A DNA stretch of 64,000 bases from Pseudoalteromonas luteoviolacea H33-S (GCF_001625695.1 NZ_AUXY01000035.1:124001-188000), one strand, 5' to 3'; counted from the stretch's first letter, positions 1 through 8,760 are shown. Translations and numbers: made by a program. Notes: generated from the letters alone by a model not told the origin.

Positions 1-139
1 CTTTTACACGCGCAATCTCTTGCATAATTAACAGTTGTGGGCCAGTCAGCCCCGATGACTTATTAAGTTGCTTTGAATGCAAGTCAATGGCGCGGATCAC
101 CTTTCTAATTGAGACTAATAGTTCTTCGTACTTTTCCAT
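1..139 (-). CDS. MarR-like transcriptional regulator, N-terminal part only
   Basis: Only the first 46 codons lie in the window; the gene runs off the left edge. The peptide begins MEKYEELLVS and continues with VIRAIDLHSKQL and SGLTGPQLLIM, which resembles the first helix and the start of the winged-helix domain of MarR-family regulators (the T-x-x-Q-x-x-L-M pattern before the recognition helix). The start is the ATG at 137-139. No target can be named: the next gene is about 170 bases away on the same strand and transcribed towards this one. The call rests on one short stretch, so a related winged-helix family is possible. Confidence 0.55.
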   Translation of the reverse strand, partial: MEKYEELLVSIRKVIRAIDLHSKQLNKSSGLTGPQLLIMQEIARVK

Positions 140-310
140 TTATTAACGCTACCGAACAATACCAATTTGGCCAGTATAATCGCTTCAGTGGCGCTGAACC
201 ACAATAAATCACAATAAGTATCAACAGCCCAACGACAACAAACGCGCGACAATACTCAAGCCAAGTTAATATAAAATATCTGCATTTAAAGATAACGGCT
301 AATGGCTAAG
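140..310. other. Intergenic spacer, nothing recognised
   Basis: About 170 AT-rich bases between the partial MarR-like gene and the NAD(P)-binding gene. I see no terminator hairpin with a T-run, no clear promoter and no ORF with a ribosome binding site. Confidence 0.4.
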
Positions 311-952
311 TTAATAACCCGCCGTAAAAACTTTCCCCACATACGTCGCCGACTCTGCCTCATTAATTAGCGCAATTGCAAAGTCTTGCCATGAAATATG
401 CGACTTGCCCGTCTCATCAACCAATAACTCGCCCTCACTGACTCTAAACTGTTCGGTACGAGCGCCTTCACCTATCAATGCCGAAGGGCTCGCATAACTC
501 CAATTCTGATTCTCATGTGTTTCACAATGTTGATATTGCTCAAAACAGGCTTGAGCGATGTCTTTCCATGCGGGAGGTACCAGCGAAATATCGTTTAAAA
601 CCAGACCACCGTTCGAGTTGGGAACCGTCAAACAAGCCGCACCACCAACGAGTAATAAACGTGTGCGTGTCTCACGTAAGCCTGTCAGTAAAGACTCAGC
701 AATATCGACCAGTTGCTTTTCCTGCCCCGCCGTTGGCCTGGTTGCACTAATCACCAAATCTTGCTCTTTACTCAAGCGGATCACATCTTGTACGTCATTT
801 ACATCACCCACTTGCGCATAGGCTTCAGCAGGTAGCTTTGACACTTTACGTATGTCTCGCGTTACTGCCGTCACTTGATGTCCACGTGCAATTGCTTCAT
901 TGACGACCGCCTGACCTATATTACCTGTGGCTCCAAATACTGTGATACGCAT
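311..952 (-). CDS. NAD(P)-binding Rossmann-fold protein (NmrA/YwnB-like)
   Basis: A 213-residue single-domain protein. The N-terminus MRITVFGATGNIGQAV carries the GxxGxxG dinucleotide-binding loop of atypical short-chain dehydrogenases, followed by a basic TRD after the second strand, typical of NADP(H) binders in the NmrA/YwnB-like group. Family members are oxidoreductases or redox sensors; the substrate is not predictable. The ATG at 952 has a good AAGGAG six bases upstream. It is divergent from the arylamine N-acetyltransferase gene, and two AACCTAGGTT palindromes lie between them, so the pair may be co-regulated by an unidentified repressor. Confidence 0.75.
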   Translation of the reverse strand: MRITVFGATGNIGQAVVNEAIARGHQVTAVTRDIRKVSKLPAEAYAQVGDVNDVQDVIRLSKEQDLVISATRPTAGQEKQLVDIAESLLTGLRETRTRLLLVGGAACLTVPNSNGGLVLNDISLVPPAWKDIAQACFEQYQHCETHENQNWSYASPSALIGEGARTEQFRVSEGELLVDETGKSHISWQDFAIALINEAESATYVGKVFTAGY

Positions 953-1022
953 GTACTTCTCCTTTCAATTTGTATGCTTAAGAAACACCTCCACTTTAAA
1001 AGTATTTTCAATCGCAGGAATT

Positions 1023-1076
1023 AACCTAGGTTTATTTCTGTAAAAAATAAAAATTTTAAATGAATAAACCTAGGTT
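1023..1076. promoter_or_regulatory. Paired AACCTAGGTT palindromes, candidate operator
   Basis: The perfect 10-base palindrome AACCTAGGTT occurs at 1023-1032 and again at 1067-1076, 44 bases centre to centre. The inner flanks are inverted too: the first copy continues TTATT and the second is preceded by AATAA, so the whole element is a large inverted repeat. It lies in the 185-base gap between the divergent NAD(P)-binding and N-acetyltransferase genes. Two-fold symmetry and position suggest a dimeric repressor site acting on one or both promoters. The regulator is unknown. Confidence 0.6.
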
Positions 1077-1137
1077 CATTACAACCTACCTGCTCACGAT
1101 TAAGCTAGGCACTCAATGAAAACAAGGAGTAAACACC

Positions 1138-1956
1138 ATGACTGACATGCAAATCGTAGACAACTACTTAGCTGATTTAGCACTTACTGAGCATCCACTT
1201 GACGCGGATTTTTTAGCGCAGCTACAAAGCCGCCATGTGGCCAAACATACATTCAACAGTGTATCAGCAGTGTTAAAACACCCCTTGCCTTTGGAGGTCG
1301 ACCATCTATTCACTAAAATCATCCAAAAGCAATTTGGTGGATATTGTTTCGAGCATAACAAGCTGGTTTTTCATGTCCTGAAAAATTTAGGTTTTGAGGT
1401 AAAACTGCTGCTCGCCAAGGTGGTATACAACCGAGATGTAGAAGTGCCAAGAACTCACAGAGCAACGCTCGTTACATATCAAGGTACACAGTATTTACTC
1501 GATGTTGGCTTTGGACCGCAAGGAGCAATATTCCCGCTTAAGCTGATGTTAGATGTGCCACAGCTACAAGGGCACATGACCTATCGCATAAGTCAAAATA
1601 AAGCCCAAGAGTACTGCTTTGATGTATTAAAAAATGGGGAATATTTCACACTCTACACTTTTGATCTCAACCACTATAGCGAAGCAGACTGTGAACTCAG
1701 TCACTTTTACTCTCACAAGCATCCCAATGCTGCTTTTGTAAACAACTTGGTAGTCAGTAAAAAAACGCTTGATGAAACACATTCGCTGAGAAATGGTGAA
1801 TATCACCATATTACAGCCAGCCACACAGACATCACTGAAATTGATAGTACCGAGCAGCTCCACCAGCTACTTACTGGTGTGTTTTCGCTCAATATTGATG
1901 ACGCAATCTCCGCCTATTTGTTTAGCAAGTTTGCAAAACCTTCACACCTAAGCTGA
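1138..1956 (+). CDS. Arylamine N-acetyltransferase (NAT family)
   Basis: A 272-residue protein, usual length for bacterial NATs, which move an acetyl group from acetyl-CoA to arylamines, arylhydrazines or related amines. The cysteine-protease-like triad sits at almost exactly the canonical positions: Cys70 in GGYCFEHN, His107 in RTHRAT and Asp122 in LLDVGFG. The start ATG is preceded by AAGGAG eight bases upstream. It heads a same-strand run with an EamA exporter and a Crp-like regulator (gaps of 22 and 37 bases), so detoxification followed by export is a reasonable but unproven guess for the cluster. Confidence 0.88.
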   Translation: MTDMQIVDNYLADLALTEHPLDADFLAQLQSRHVAKHTFNSVSAVLKHPLPLEVDHLFTKIIQKQFGGYCFEHNKLVFHVLKNLGFEVKLLLAKVVYNRDVEVPRTHRATLVTYQGTQYLLDVGFGPQGAIFPLKLMLDVPQLQGHMTYRISQNKAQEYCFDVLKNGEYFTLYTFDLNHYSEADCELSHFYSHKHPNAAFVNNLVVSKKTLDETHSLRNGEYHHITASHTDITEIDSTEQLHQLLTGVFSLNIDDAISAYLFSKFAKPSHLS

Positions 1957-1978
1957 TCCCTTTACTGAGGTGGAAATT

Positions 1979-2845
1979 ATGAATCACACACTCGCCCAGC
2001 CCATACTCCTGCTTGTGTGGGTCGGCTTACTTTCCTCGTCATTTGTGGTGTCTGGCAAAGTGCTGCCTTACGCCAGTCCAATTGCAGCGACTTGCCTGCG
2101 CTTTATCCTGACAAGTCTTTGCCTCGTGCCGCTTATTTGGCGCTCTAGCAACGTCAAACTTACCGCAAAGCAAATCGGACAGTATGTTTTGATCAGTGGT
2201 TTCTTGGTGCTGTTTTTTATCGGCTTGTTTGAATCTTTAAAAACCATAACCGCAGAAAAAACGGCGGTCATCTATACCTTACTGCCACTCATTAGTGTGT
2301 TTTTGAGTTTTATGTTTATGGGCATTAAAACCCGTATTAGCCAATTACTCGGTTTTTTGATTGGCACCGCCAGCGCTATCTGGATGCTCATCAATGGACA
2401 GAATAACCTGCAGGATCTAAGCAATTGGCAATATGGTGACTCTATATTTTTAGCTGCCTGTTTTTGTCTCGCAATACACGTACTTTTGATAAAGAAGTGG
2501 GCAACCAAACAGTCAGCCCTGACCAGCACATTTTATATTGCACTCCTTGGTAGCCTGCTACTTTTACCCATAATGCTGTTTTATGGTGACCTTGCACATT
2601 TAGTTTGGCAGAGCCACACATTTTGGACATGGCTCATCTACTTAACTTTGTTTACGACACTGGGCACTTTCTTTTTACAACAGCACTTATTAAAAAGGGT
2701 GAGCCCAAATGCTTTTTTAGCCATGACCTATTTGGTGCCCGCATTTGTGCTCTTTTTTCAAGGCGGATTGTCCCTGTTTATACTTAGCATACCCGCTATA
2801 TTAGTTGCATTTTTTGCACTTTACTTGATTACGCGTGCCCCCTAA
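1979..2845 (+). CDS. EamA/DMT-family membrane transporter
   Basis: About 288 residues and roughly ten hydrophobic segments in two halves, the layout of drug/metabolite transporter (EamA) proteins. The N-terminal half contains YASPIAATCLRF and the segment TAEKTAVIYTLLPL, typical of this family, and the second repeat ends near PNAFLAMTYLVP. I place the start at ATG 1979 because GAGG lies 8 bases before it; a GTG at 1970 is in frame but overlaps that Shine-Dalgarno. It follows the N-acetyltransferase by 22 bases. Substrate unknown; export of amines or metabolites is typical of the family. Confidence 0.82.
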   Translation: MNHTLAQPILLLVWVGLLSSSFVVSGKVLPYASPIAATCLRFILTSLCLVPLIWRSSNVKLTAKQIGQYVLISGFLVLFFIGLFESLKTITAEKTAVIYTLLPLISVFLSFMFMGIKTRISQLLGFLIGTASAIWMLINGQNNLQDLSNWQYGDSIFLAACFCLAIHVLLIKKWATKQSALTSTFYIALLGSLLLLPIMLFYGDLAHLVWQSHTFWTWLIYLTLFTTLGTFFLQQHLLKRVSPNAFLAMTYLVPAFVLFFQGGLSLFILSIPAILVAFFALYLITRAP

Positions 2846-2882
2846 CATGTCCCTATAAAGTCGTCTCATCAAGGAATGTCGT

Positions 2883-3476
2883 TTGAACATACAACACAAG
2901 CTCGCAGATTTCGTCTCTTTTTTCAGTACCGACGCAAAGCCACTTTGCGCCGAGGATTTTCAAAAGTACGGCTTACAAAGCAAGCTCAAACACTATCCTA
3001 AACATGCTTTACTGATGAGCCAAGGCAGCCCCGCCCCCAACTTATTTTTTATCACGCAAGGAGACGTACGCTATTTTAACGTCTCTGCCGAGGGGAAAGA
3101 GTTTACGCAAGCCTTTGCCAGCGCGCCTTGTATCGCTGGTTCTACTCGCGCTATGACACAAAATACGCCCGCATTATTTAGTATTGAAGCTTTAGATGAT
3201 GTGATCTGTCTTGAATTTGAATGGCATACTTTCTTCCATACCATGAAAGCACACCCAGGGTTTTTAGAGGCTTATACTCAACTACTGGAAAACCTCTTTA
3301 TTAAAAAAGAAGAGCGAGAGTATGCCTTTGTTCATCATAGTGCAGAGCAAAGGTATTTAAACTTTATTGACCGAAACCCTGAGCTCAGTGAACGCGTACC
3401 ACTAAAAATGGTCGCTTCACATATTGGCATTACCCCCATAGCGCTCAGCCGTATTCGCAGGAAGTTAGCATTGTAA
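2883..3476 (+). CDS. Crp/Fnr-family transcriptional regulator
   Basis: A 197-residue protein with an N-terminal cyclic-nucleotide-binding-like beta-barrel (about residues 30-120, including LLMSQGSPAPNLFFITQGDVRYF) and a short C-terminal helix-turn-helix (LKMVASHIGITPIALSRIRRKL) ending almost at the stop. No Fnr-type cysteine cluster is visible, so it is not an iron-sulfur oxygen sensor. The start is a TTG at 2883, chosen because AAGGA lies seven bases upstream and no nearby ATG fits. Third gene of the N-acetyltransferase/EamA run; it could regulate that cluster, though Crp-like sites were not identified. Confidence 0.8.
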   Translation: MNIQHKLADFVSFFSTDAKPLCAEDFQKYGLQSKLKHYPKHALLMSQGSPAPNLFFITQGDVRYFNVSAEGKEFTQAFASAPCIAGSTRAMTQNTPALFSIEALDDVICLEFEWHTFFHTMKAHPGFLEAYTQLLENLFIKKEEREYAFVHHSAEQRYLNFIDRNPELSERVPLKMVASHIGITPIALSRIRRKLAL

Positions 3477-3622
3477 ACGTTGAAATTAGAGAAAACTAAA
3501 ACTCATGTAACTATTTTGGGTGTGAAATTTACTCATCATTGAATAAATAATTCATCTAGCACAATACAATTCCTTTGCATTGAGGTAACCTGATAAACCA
3601 TCATACAAATGGAATGAGGACC

Positions 3623-4453
3623 ATGAGTTTTATATTAACAACACAATGTAGTGACGATATCGGGCTAATCGCTAAAATAACCAGCCTATGTCACGAGCAT
3701 CATTTAAATATTGTTCGTAACAACGAGTTTGTAGACAGAGAAGGTAAACGCTTTTTTATGCGAACCGAATTAACCGGTACGCCGACCGAGCAGTTTATTT
3801 CGCAGCTCCAAGCTAATTTGCCTGACGATGCGCTAGTAAAATTACATAGCCCGACAAAAGTAAAAGTGGTGTTACTCGCCACAAAAGAAGCACATTGCTT
3901 GGGTGGTGTGTTACTCAAGCAATTTGAAAATGCGCTCAATATTGAAGTACAAGCCGTTATTGCTAATTACCCGACTTTAGAACCTCTAGCAAACGCGTTT
4001 GATATCCCTTTTCACTGCTTGTCTCATGAAGATTTAAGCCGCTCAGAGCATGATAAAAAGGTGGGCGACTTAATTGAAAGCTACAATCCAGATTTAGTTG
4101 GCCTAGCGAAATATATGCGTATTTTAAGCCCTGAATTTGTTGCTCGATTTGAAGACAAGATCATCAATATTCACCATTCATTTTTACCCGCATTCATCGG
4201 TGCTAAGCCTTATCATCAAGCATTTGAACGGGGCGTGAAAATCATTGGGGCAACAGCCCATTTCGTCAATAATGAATTAGATGAAGGGCCCATCATTGTG
4301 CAGGATGTCACGCAAGTGACGCATGCTGATACTGCGGATGCGATGGCCAAAATAGGCAGAGATATTGAAAAAACCGTTTTTTGTAAAGCGCTGCAATTGG
4401 CTTCAGAGCACAAGCTATTCATCAATGGCAACAAAACCGTTGTTTTTAAATAA
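3623..4453 (+). CDS. purU: Formyltetrahydrofolate deformylase
   Basis: Hydrolyses 10-formyltetrahydrofolate to formate and tetrahydrofolate, balancing one-carbon pools and supplying formate to PurT. The protein has an N-terminal ACT domain (about residues 3-85; DDIGLIAKITSLC) and a C-terminal formyltransferase domain with the signature HHSFLPAFIGAKPYHQA and the catalytic Asp in NELDEGPII. It lines up with E. coli PurU along its whole length. The ATG at 3623 fits the usual N-terminus; another in-frame ATG lies at 3614, and the local GAGGA sits between them, so the start could be either. It stands alone, 137 bases after the Crp-like gene. Confidence 0.95.
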   Translation: MSFILTTQCSDDIGLIAKITSLCHEHHLNIVRNNEFVDREGKRFFMRTELTGTPTEQFISQLQANLPDDALVKLHSPTKVKVVLLATKEAHCLGGVLLKQFENALNIEVQAVIANYPTLEPLANAFDIPFHCLSHEDLSRSEHDKKVGDLIESYNPDLVGLAKYMRILSPEFVARFEDKIINIHHSFLPAFIGAKPYHQAFERGVKIIGATAHFVNNELDEGPIIVQDVTQVTHADTADAMAKIGRDIEKTVFCKALQLASEHKLFINGNKTVVFK

Positions 4454-4489
4454 TAGCCTCAGTAAAGAAGGTGCAAAAGTAGCTTAATG

Positions 4490-5143
4490 CTACTTTGCCG
4501 TCTCGATTGGTTCTAATTGTAATTTGGAAGCGATCAATACTGCTTGGGTGCGATTATACACACCAAGTTTACGGAATATAGCGGTAATATGCGCTTTCAC
4601 CGTGGCTTCTGAAATATTCAGCTCGTACGCAATTTGCTTGTTGAGTAACCCTTCATGCAAGTACTGTAAAACTTTATATTGCTGTGGCGTGAGCGAAGCA
4701 ATTTGCTGTGCCAACTCTCTATCTTCCCCATTAAGGTCTTGGATTTGCTCCTTGATATCAGCGGGAAGCCAACTCTCTCCCTCTAAGACTTGCTGTAAAG
4801 CACTGACAATATCCTGTGAAGAAGATGCCTTAGGTATGAAGCCCATTGCGCCGTAGCCCATAACTTTAGAAATGACATTCAAATCTTCACTGCCTGAAAC
4901 CACAACAATTGGCAGGGCTGGGTGGTCTTCTCTTATTCTAATAAGACCATATAAATCACCATTACCTGGCATATGTAAATCAAGCAATAGTAAATCTAAG
5001 TCATCATACTGAGACAACCGCTGTAATGTTTGCTCAAAGTTTTCTGATTCGATAACTTCAAGGCCTTCAAACTGATTTTGCAAAGCCCCCTTTAACGCTT
5101 CTCTAAACAGGGGGTGATCATCCGCAATTAAAAACTGATTCAT
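4490..5143 (-). CDS. crbR: LuxR/NarL-type response regulator, CrbR-like
   Basis: A 217-residue response regulator: receiver domain with the acidic pocket (IADDHP) and phospho-acceptor Asp55 in LLLLDLHMPG, then a C-terminal LuxR-type helix-turn-helix (about 150-210; LTPQQYKVLQYLHEGLLNKQIA and SEATVKAHITAIFRKLGVYNRTQA). It lies directly downstream of acs on the same strand, and a CrbS-like hybrid kinase is encoded 32 kb away beside the acetate symporter genes. In Vibrio and Pseudomonas, CrbS/CrbR activates acs, so CrbR is the best name; the assignment is by family and context. A strong terminator hairpin ends 17 bases before its start codon, whose SD is AGGAG. Confidence 0.8.
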   Translation of the reverse strand: MNQFLIADDHPLFREALKGALQNQFEGLEVIESENFEQTLQRLSQYDDLDLLLLDLHMPGNGDLYGLIRIREDHPALPIVVVSGSEDLNVISKVMGYGAMGFIPKASSSQDIVSALQQVLEGESWLPADIKEQIQDLNGEDRELAQQIASLTPQQYKVLQYLHEGLLNKQIAYELNISEATVKAHITAIFRKLGVYNRTQAVLIASKLQLEPIETAK

Positions 5144-5154
5144 GCATAGCTCCT

Positions 5155-5190
5155 AAAAAATCGGCTGTCTTTAGTATAAAGACAGCCGAT
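5155..5190 (-). terminator. Strong terminator between acs and crbR
   Basis: A perfect 14-base-pair stem (5160-5173 with 5177-5190) and a three-base loop, followed on the minus strand by six T residues. The T-run is immediately followed by the AGGAG Shine-Dalgarno of the CrbR-like gene. It should end most acs transcripts and may limit read-through into crbR. Confidence 0.92.
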
Positions 5191-5235
5191 ATAGTACGTT
5201 TAGAATTCGCTAAATTTCAAGTTTTTAACGCTCAA

Positions 5236-7176
5236 TTAACGGTTTAAACGATTTTCAATTAATTCATCAACTACAGTTGGGTCTGCAAGTGTCGACGTAT
5301 CGCCGAGCTGTTGATACTCATTTGCCGCAATTTTACGTAAAATACGACGCATAATTTTACCTGAACGCGTTTTTGGTAAGCCAGGTGACCATTGGATCAT
5401 ATCTGGTGATGCAATTGGGCTTAACTCTTTACGTACCCAGCTTCTCACTTCTTTTGTTAGGTCATCAGTGACAACCACGCCTTCATTTGGTGTGACATAA
5501 ACATAAATGCCCTGACCTTTAATATCATGCGGATAACCCACTACTGCTGCCTCAGCAACGGCTTCGTGCGCAACTAACGCGCTTTCAATTTCAGCTGTAC
5601 CCAGTCTATGTCCTGATACATTCAATACGTCATCAACTCGGCCTGTGATCCAGTAATAACCATCTTCATCACGACGACAGCCGTCTCCTGTGAAGTAAAC
5701 ACCAGGGTAAGCTGAGAAGTAAGTTTGCTCAAAACGCTCATGGTCACCATACACAGTGCGAGCTTGAGATGGCCAGCTATCTAATATAACTAAATTGCCT
5801 TCTGTTGCCCCTTCAAGTGTATTGCCTTCAGCATCAAATAATGCCGGTGCAATACCGAAAAATGGACGTGTCGCAGAGCCAGGCTTCATATCTGTTGCAC
5901 CAGGCAATGGGGTGATCATGATGCCACCGGTTTCAGTTTGCCACCAAGTATCTACAATCGGGCACGCACTTTTACCAATTTGCTCGTAATACCAAGCCCA
6001 TGCTTCTGGGTTGATTGGCTCACCCACAGATCCCAAAATTCTTAGGCTTGTACGTTCAGAGCTAGCTGTAGGCTCATCACCTTTGGCCATCAGTGCACGA
6101 ATGGCAGTTGGTGCGGTATAAAGAATTGTGACTTGGTGTTTATCAACCACTTCACCAATACGGCCAGAAGTTGGATAAGTAGGTACACCTTCAAAAATAA
6201 CTTGTGTGCATCCATTAACCAAAGGACCATACGCCATGTAACTGTGACCTGTGATCCAACCTACATCAGCAGTACACCAAAAAACGTCATCCTCTTGCAG
6301 GTCAAATACATACTCATGTGTCATGGATGCGTAGACGAGGTAGCCGCCTGTCGTATGTACAACACCTTTTGGCTGACCTGTGGAACCTGATGTATATAAA
6401 ATGAAAAGCGGATCTTCTGCACTCATCGGCTCAGGCGTACACTCAGCCGGCACGTCAGCAACAAGCTCATGCCACCAAACGTCATGTGCGTTCCACTCAA
6501 CCTCTCCGCCCGTTAGCTGATGCACAATAACATGCTCAATAGTCGTGACCGACTCTTGTGATACGGCTTCATCCACATTGGCTTTCAATGGTACAGCATT
6601 GCCACCACGACGACCTTCATCTGACGTGATCACAACTTTTGCACCTGAGTCTTTAATACGATCTGCAATTGCAGATGGAGAGAAACCACCAAATACCACA
6701 GAGTGAATTGCCCCAATGCGCGCGCATGCTTGCATGGCATAAATAGCCTGTGGCGTCATTGGCATATAAATAGCAACTCGATCGCCCTTTTGAACACCTA
6801 GCTTTTTAAGGCCATTTGCTAATTTAGCCACTTCATCATGTAACGTTTGAAACGTAATATTTTCGCTGTGCTCAGGGTTATCACCTTCCCAGATCATTGC
6901 GACTTTGTTGGCATTCTTTTCTAAGTGGCGGTCGATACAGTTATACGAGGCATTCAACACACCATCTTCAAACCACTTAATGCTGATATGGCCTTTGTCA
7001 AAAGACGTGTTTTTAACTTTATTATAAGGTGTGAACCAGTCTAGGCGTTTACCATGTTCAGCCCAAAACCCCTCAGGGTTGTCAATAGACTGCTGATACA
7101 GTGCTTGATATTGTTCATTATCTACAAGTGCAGCCTGTTTGATCGCTTCAGGTACCGGATAAATGCTCTGTGACAT
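5236..7176 (-). CDS. acs: Acetyl-CoA synthetase
   Basis: AMP-forming acetate:CoA ligase that turns acetate, ATP and CoA into acetyl-CoA through acetyl-adenylate; the high-affinity route for acetate use. All adenylate-forming signatures are present: P-loop-like [35 protein letters not shown] and the C-terminal [15 protein letters not shown], whose Lys (GK) is the adenylation lysine that is acetylated in Salmonella Acs. With the start at 7176 the protein is 646 residues, close to E. coli Acs (652); this ATG has GGAG six bases upstream, better than the in-frame ATGs at 7182 and 7188. A candidate CrbR dyad sits 75 bases upstream. Confidence 0.97.
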   Translation of the reverse strand: MSQSIYPVPEAIKQAALVDNEQYQALYQQSIDNPEGFWAEHGKRLDWFTPYNKVKNTSFDKGHISIKWFEDGVLNASYNCIDRHLEKNANKVAMIWEGDNPEHSENITFQTLHDEVAKLANGLKKLGVQKGDRVAIYMPMTPQAIYAMQACARIGAIHSVVFGGFSPSAIADRIKDSGAKVVITSDEGRRGGNAVPLKANVDEAVSQESVTTIEHVIVHQLTGGEVEWNAHDVWWHELVADVPAECTPEPMSAEDPLFILYTSGSTGQPKGVVHTTGGYLVYASMTHEYVFDLQEDDVFWCTADVGWITGHSYMAYGPLVNGCTQVIFEGVPTYPTSGRIGEVVDKHQVTILYTAPTAIRALMAKGDEPTASSERTSLRILGSVGEPINPEAWAWYYEQIGKSACPIVDTWWQTETGGIMITPLPGATDMKPGSATRPFFGIAPALFDAEGNTLEGATEGNLVILDSWPSQARTVYGDHERFEQTYFSAYPGVYFTGDGCRRDEDGYYWITGRVDDVLNVSGHRLGTAEIESALVAHEAVAEAAVVGYPHDIKGQGIYVYVTPNEGVVVTDDLTKEVRSWVRKELSPIASPDMIQWSPGLPKTRSGKIMRRILRKIAANEYQQLGDTSTLADPTVVDELIENRLNR

Positions 7177-7250
7177 ACTCATCTCCATATTAATTACTTG
7201 CCTATAGCGGCTTCTCTCAAGGATCACTTACAAGCAAACGATTAAGTATT

Positions 7251-7262
7251 AGACCTTAGTTG
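7251..7262. promoter_or_regulatory. Candidate CrbR site upstream of acs
   Basis: AGACCTTAGTTG, an imperfect AGAC-N4-GTCT dyad, 75 bases before the acs start. The core GACCTTAGT is identical to the element in front of the DUF4212/symporter operon at 36742-36753. LuxR/NarL-type regulators bind short dyads of this kind. Assignment to CrbR is inference. Confidence 0.5.
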
Positions 7263-7428
7263 TAATTGTTGCTTTAAGTTTATCCAAACTGGGAATATTT
7301 AACTATAAATTAACGAGCACCAGCATACTGTCTCTCACTTAGTAAGACCAGAGGGCCAGTTATGACAAGATAAAAAGAAGTGTAATCAATTATTGCCACA
7401 CGTATTTTTTGAAAAGATGTGAGCTATT

Positions 7429-7440
7429 CAACCTTAGTCT
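7429..7440. promoter_or_regulatory. Candidate CrbR site upstream of the porin
   Basis: CAACCTTAGTCT, whose complement is AGACTAAGGTTG, matches the AGAC-N4-GTCT pattern with the good half on the other side. It lies about 103 bases before the porin start. A second weaker dyad, AGACCAATAGGT at 7444-7455, follows four bases later, giving a tandem arrangement. Confidence 0.45.
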
Positions 7441-7543
7441 CATAGACCAATAGGTAATTGAGTAAATAACAGCCATCAGAAAAAGTGGATGAGAAATAAT
7501 TCTCTGCATTGCAACGAACAGGCAGTATTATAGGAACAACCTT

Positions 7544-8707
7544 ATGACAACTAAAATTAATATGAACATGAAACTTGCTGCGGTTGCAGTGTCAAGCCTA
7601 CTCTGTAGCCAAGCTATGGCTGCAAACCTCGACAATACAGATGTCAGCTATGGTGGTTACATCAAATTGGATGCCATTTGGAGTGACTTTTCAGATGGTA
7701 CACTCGGCTCTCAGCATATAGGTAGAGACTTTTACGTGCCAGGCACGACACCTGTCACACCTAGCACTGGCGAGGATGCCGTATTTGATATGCACGCACG
7801 CCAATCTAGATTTAACTTTGGCACAGCAACAGAGCTAGACGATGGCAGTACTATCAAAACCAAAATTGAATTGGACTTCATCGCATCAGTAGGTGGCAAT
7901 GAGCGAGTAAGTAACTCATATTCACCGCGCATCAGGCAGGCTTTTGTGACTTATAAGGGCTGGCTATTTGGCCAAGCTTGGTCAAACTTCCAAAACGTAA
8001 GTGCATTGCCTGAAACACTAGACTTTGTCGGGCCAGCAGAAGGGACAGTGTTCGTGCGTCAAGCCATGGCAAAATATACTATCGGTAACTGGTCATTCTC
8101 AGCAGAAAACCCTGAAAGCACCGTTACCACCACAGGCGGTGTTCGTGAAGTCACTGATGATGCTCAAATGCCAGACTTCACCGCTCGTTACAACTATAAG
8201 GCTGACTGGGGGCACTTTACCGTCGCAGCACTCGCAAGACAGCTAAGCTATAAAACAGGTGCAGCCGACGAAACGGAGAGTTCGTTTGGAGTAAGTGCAT
8301 CGGGTCGAGTAAACTTTGGTAAAAATAACCTAAAGTTCATGTTAACTCACGGCCAAGGCTTAGGTCGATACGTTGGCTTAAATGTGGCACATGGCGCAGT
8401 TTATGACGGCACTGATTTACATGCCATAGACTCTACTTCAGGGTTTATTGCGTATCAGCACTACTGGAACTCGCAGTGGCGCTCAACATTTTTATACTCT
8501 TACTTCAGTGCCGATAACGATGCAAGTTTGCTAAACGTCACTGGCGACCCAACAGATATGACCACCAGCTACAGTGCCAACATTTTATATTCACCTGTGA
8601 AAAAGCTCACTTTTGGCGCGGAATACAAAATGGCCAACAGAGAAGTCCACAGCGGTGCTGAAGGTGATTTGGACAGACTACAATTTTCAGTTAAATACGC
8701 CTTTTAA
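7544..8707 (+). CDS. Outer-membrane porin, DcaP-like
   Basis: A 387-residue outer-membrane beta-barrel. The signal peptide (residues 1-26, ending SQAMA, then ANLD) is followed by YGGYIKLDAIWSDF and HARQSRFNFGTATELDDGSTIKTKIE, features of DcaP-type porins, with alternating strands to a terminal aromatic residue (SVKYAF) needed for BAM-dependent insertion. DcaP-type porins pass small, often acidic substrates. It is divergent from acs and the shared gap carries candidate CrbR dyads, so a role in acetate or short-acid uptake is plausible but unproven. A hairpin terminator follows the stop. Confidence 0.8.
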   Translation: MTTKINMNMKLAAVAVSSLLCSQAMAANLDNTDVSYGGYIKLDAIWSDFSDGTLGSQHIGRDFYVPGTTPVTPSTGEDAVFDMHARQSRFNFGTATELDDGSTIKTKIELDFIASVGGNERVSNSYSPRIRQAFVTYKGWLFGQAWSNFQNVSALPETLDFVGPAEGTVFVRQAMAKYTIGNWSFSAENPESTVTTTGGVREVTDDAQMPDFTARYNYKADWGHFTVAALARQLSYKTGAADETESSFGVSASGRVNFGKNNLKFMLTHGQGLGRYVGLNVAHGAVYDGTDLHAIDSTSGFIAYQHYWNSQWRSTFLYSYFSADNDASLLNVTGDPTDMTTSYSANILYSPVKKLTFGAEYKMANREVHSGAEGDLDRLQFSVKYAF

Positions 8708-8728
8708 GTCTCCCTGAAAGGCAAAACA

Positions 8729-8755
8729 AAAAAACCACCAAACGGTGGTTTTTTT
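8729..8755. terminator. Bidirectional terminator, porin / gpsA
   Basis: A-rich flank, stem AAAACCACC (8731-8739) pairing with GGTGGTTTT (8744-8752), and a T-run. It serves the convergent porin and gpsA transcripts. Confidence 0.88.
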
Positions 8756-8760
8756 ATGTC

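Larger units (their letters stand above)
7177..7543. promoter_or_regulatory. Divergent acs/porin control region
   Basis: The 367-base gap between the divergent acs and porin genes. It contains the dyad-like elements annotated separately at 7251-7262, 7429-7440 and 7444-7455. I could not assign -35/-10 boxes with confidence. Confidence 0.6.
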
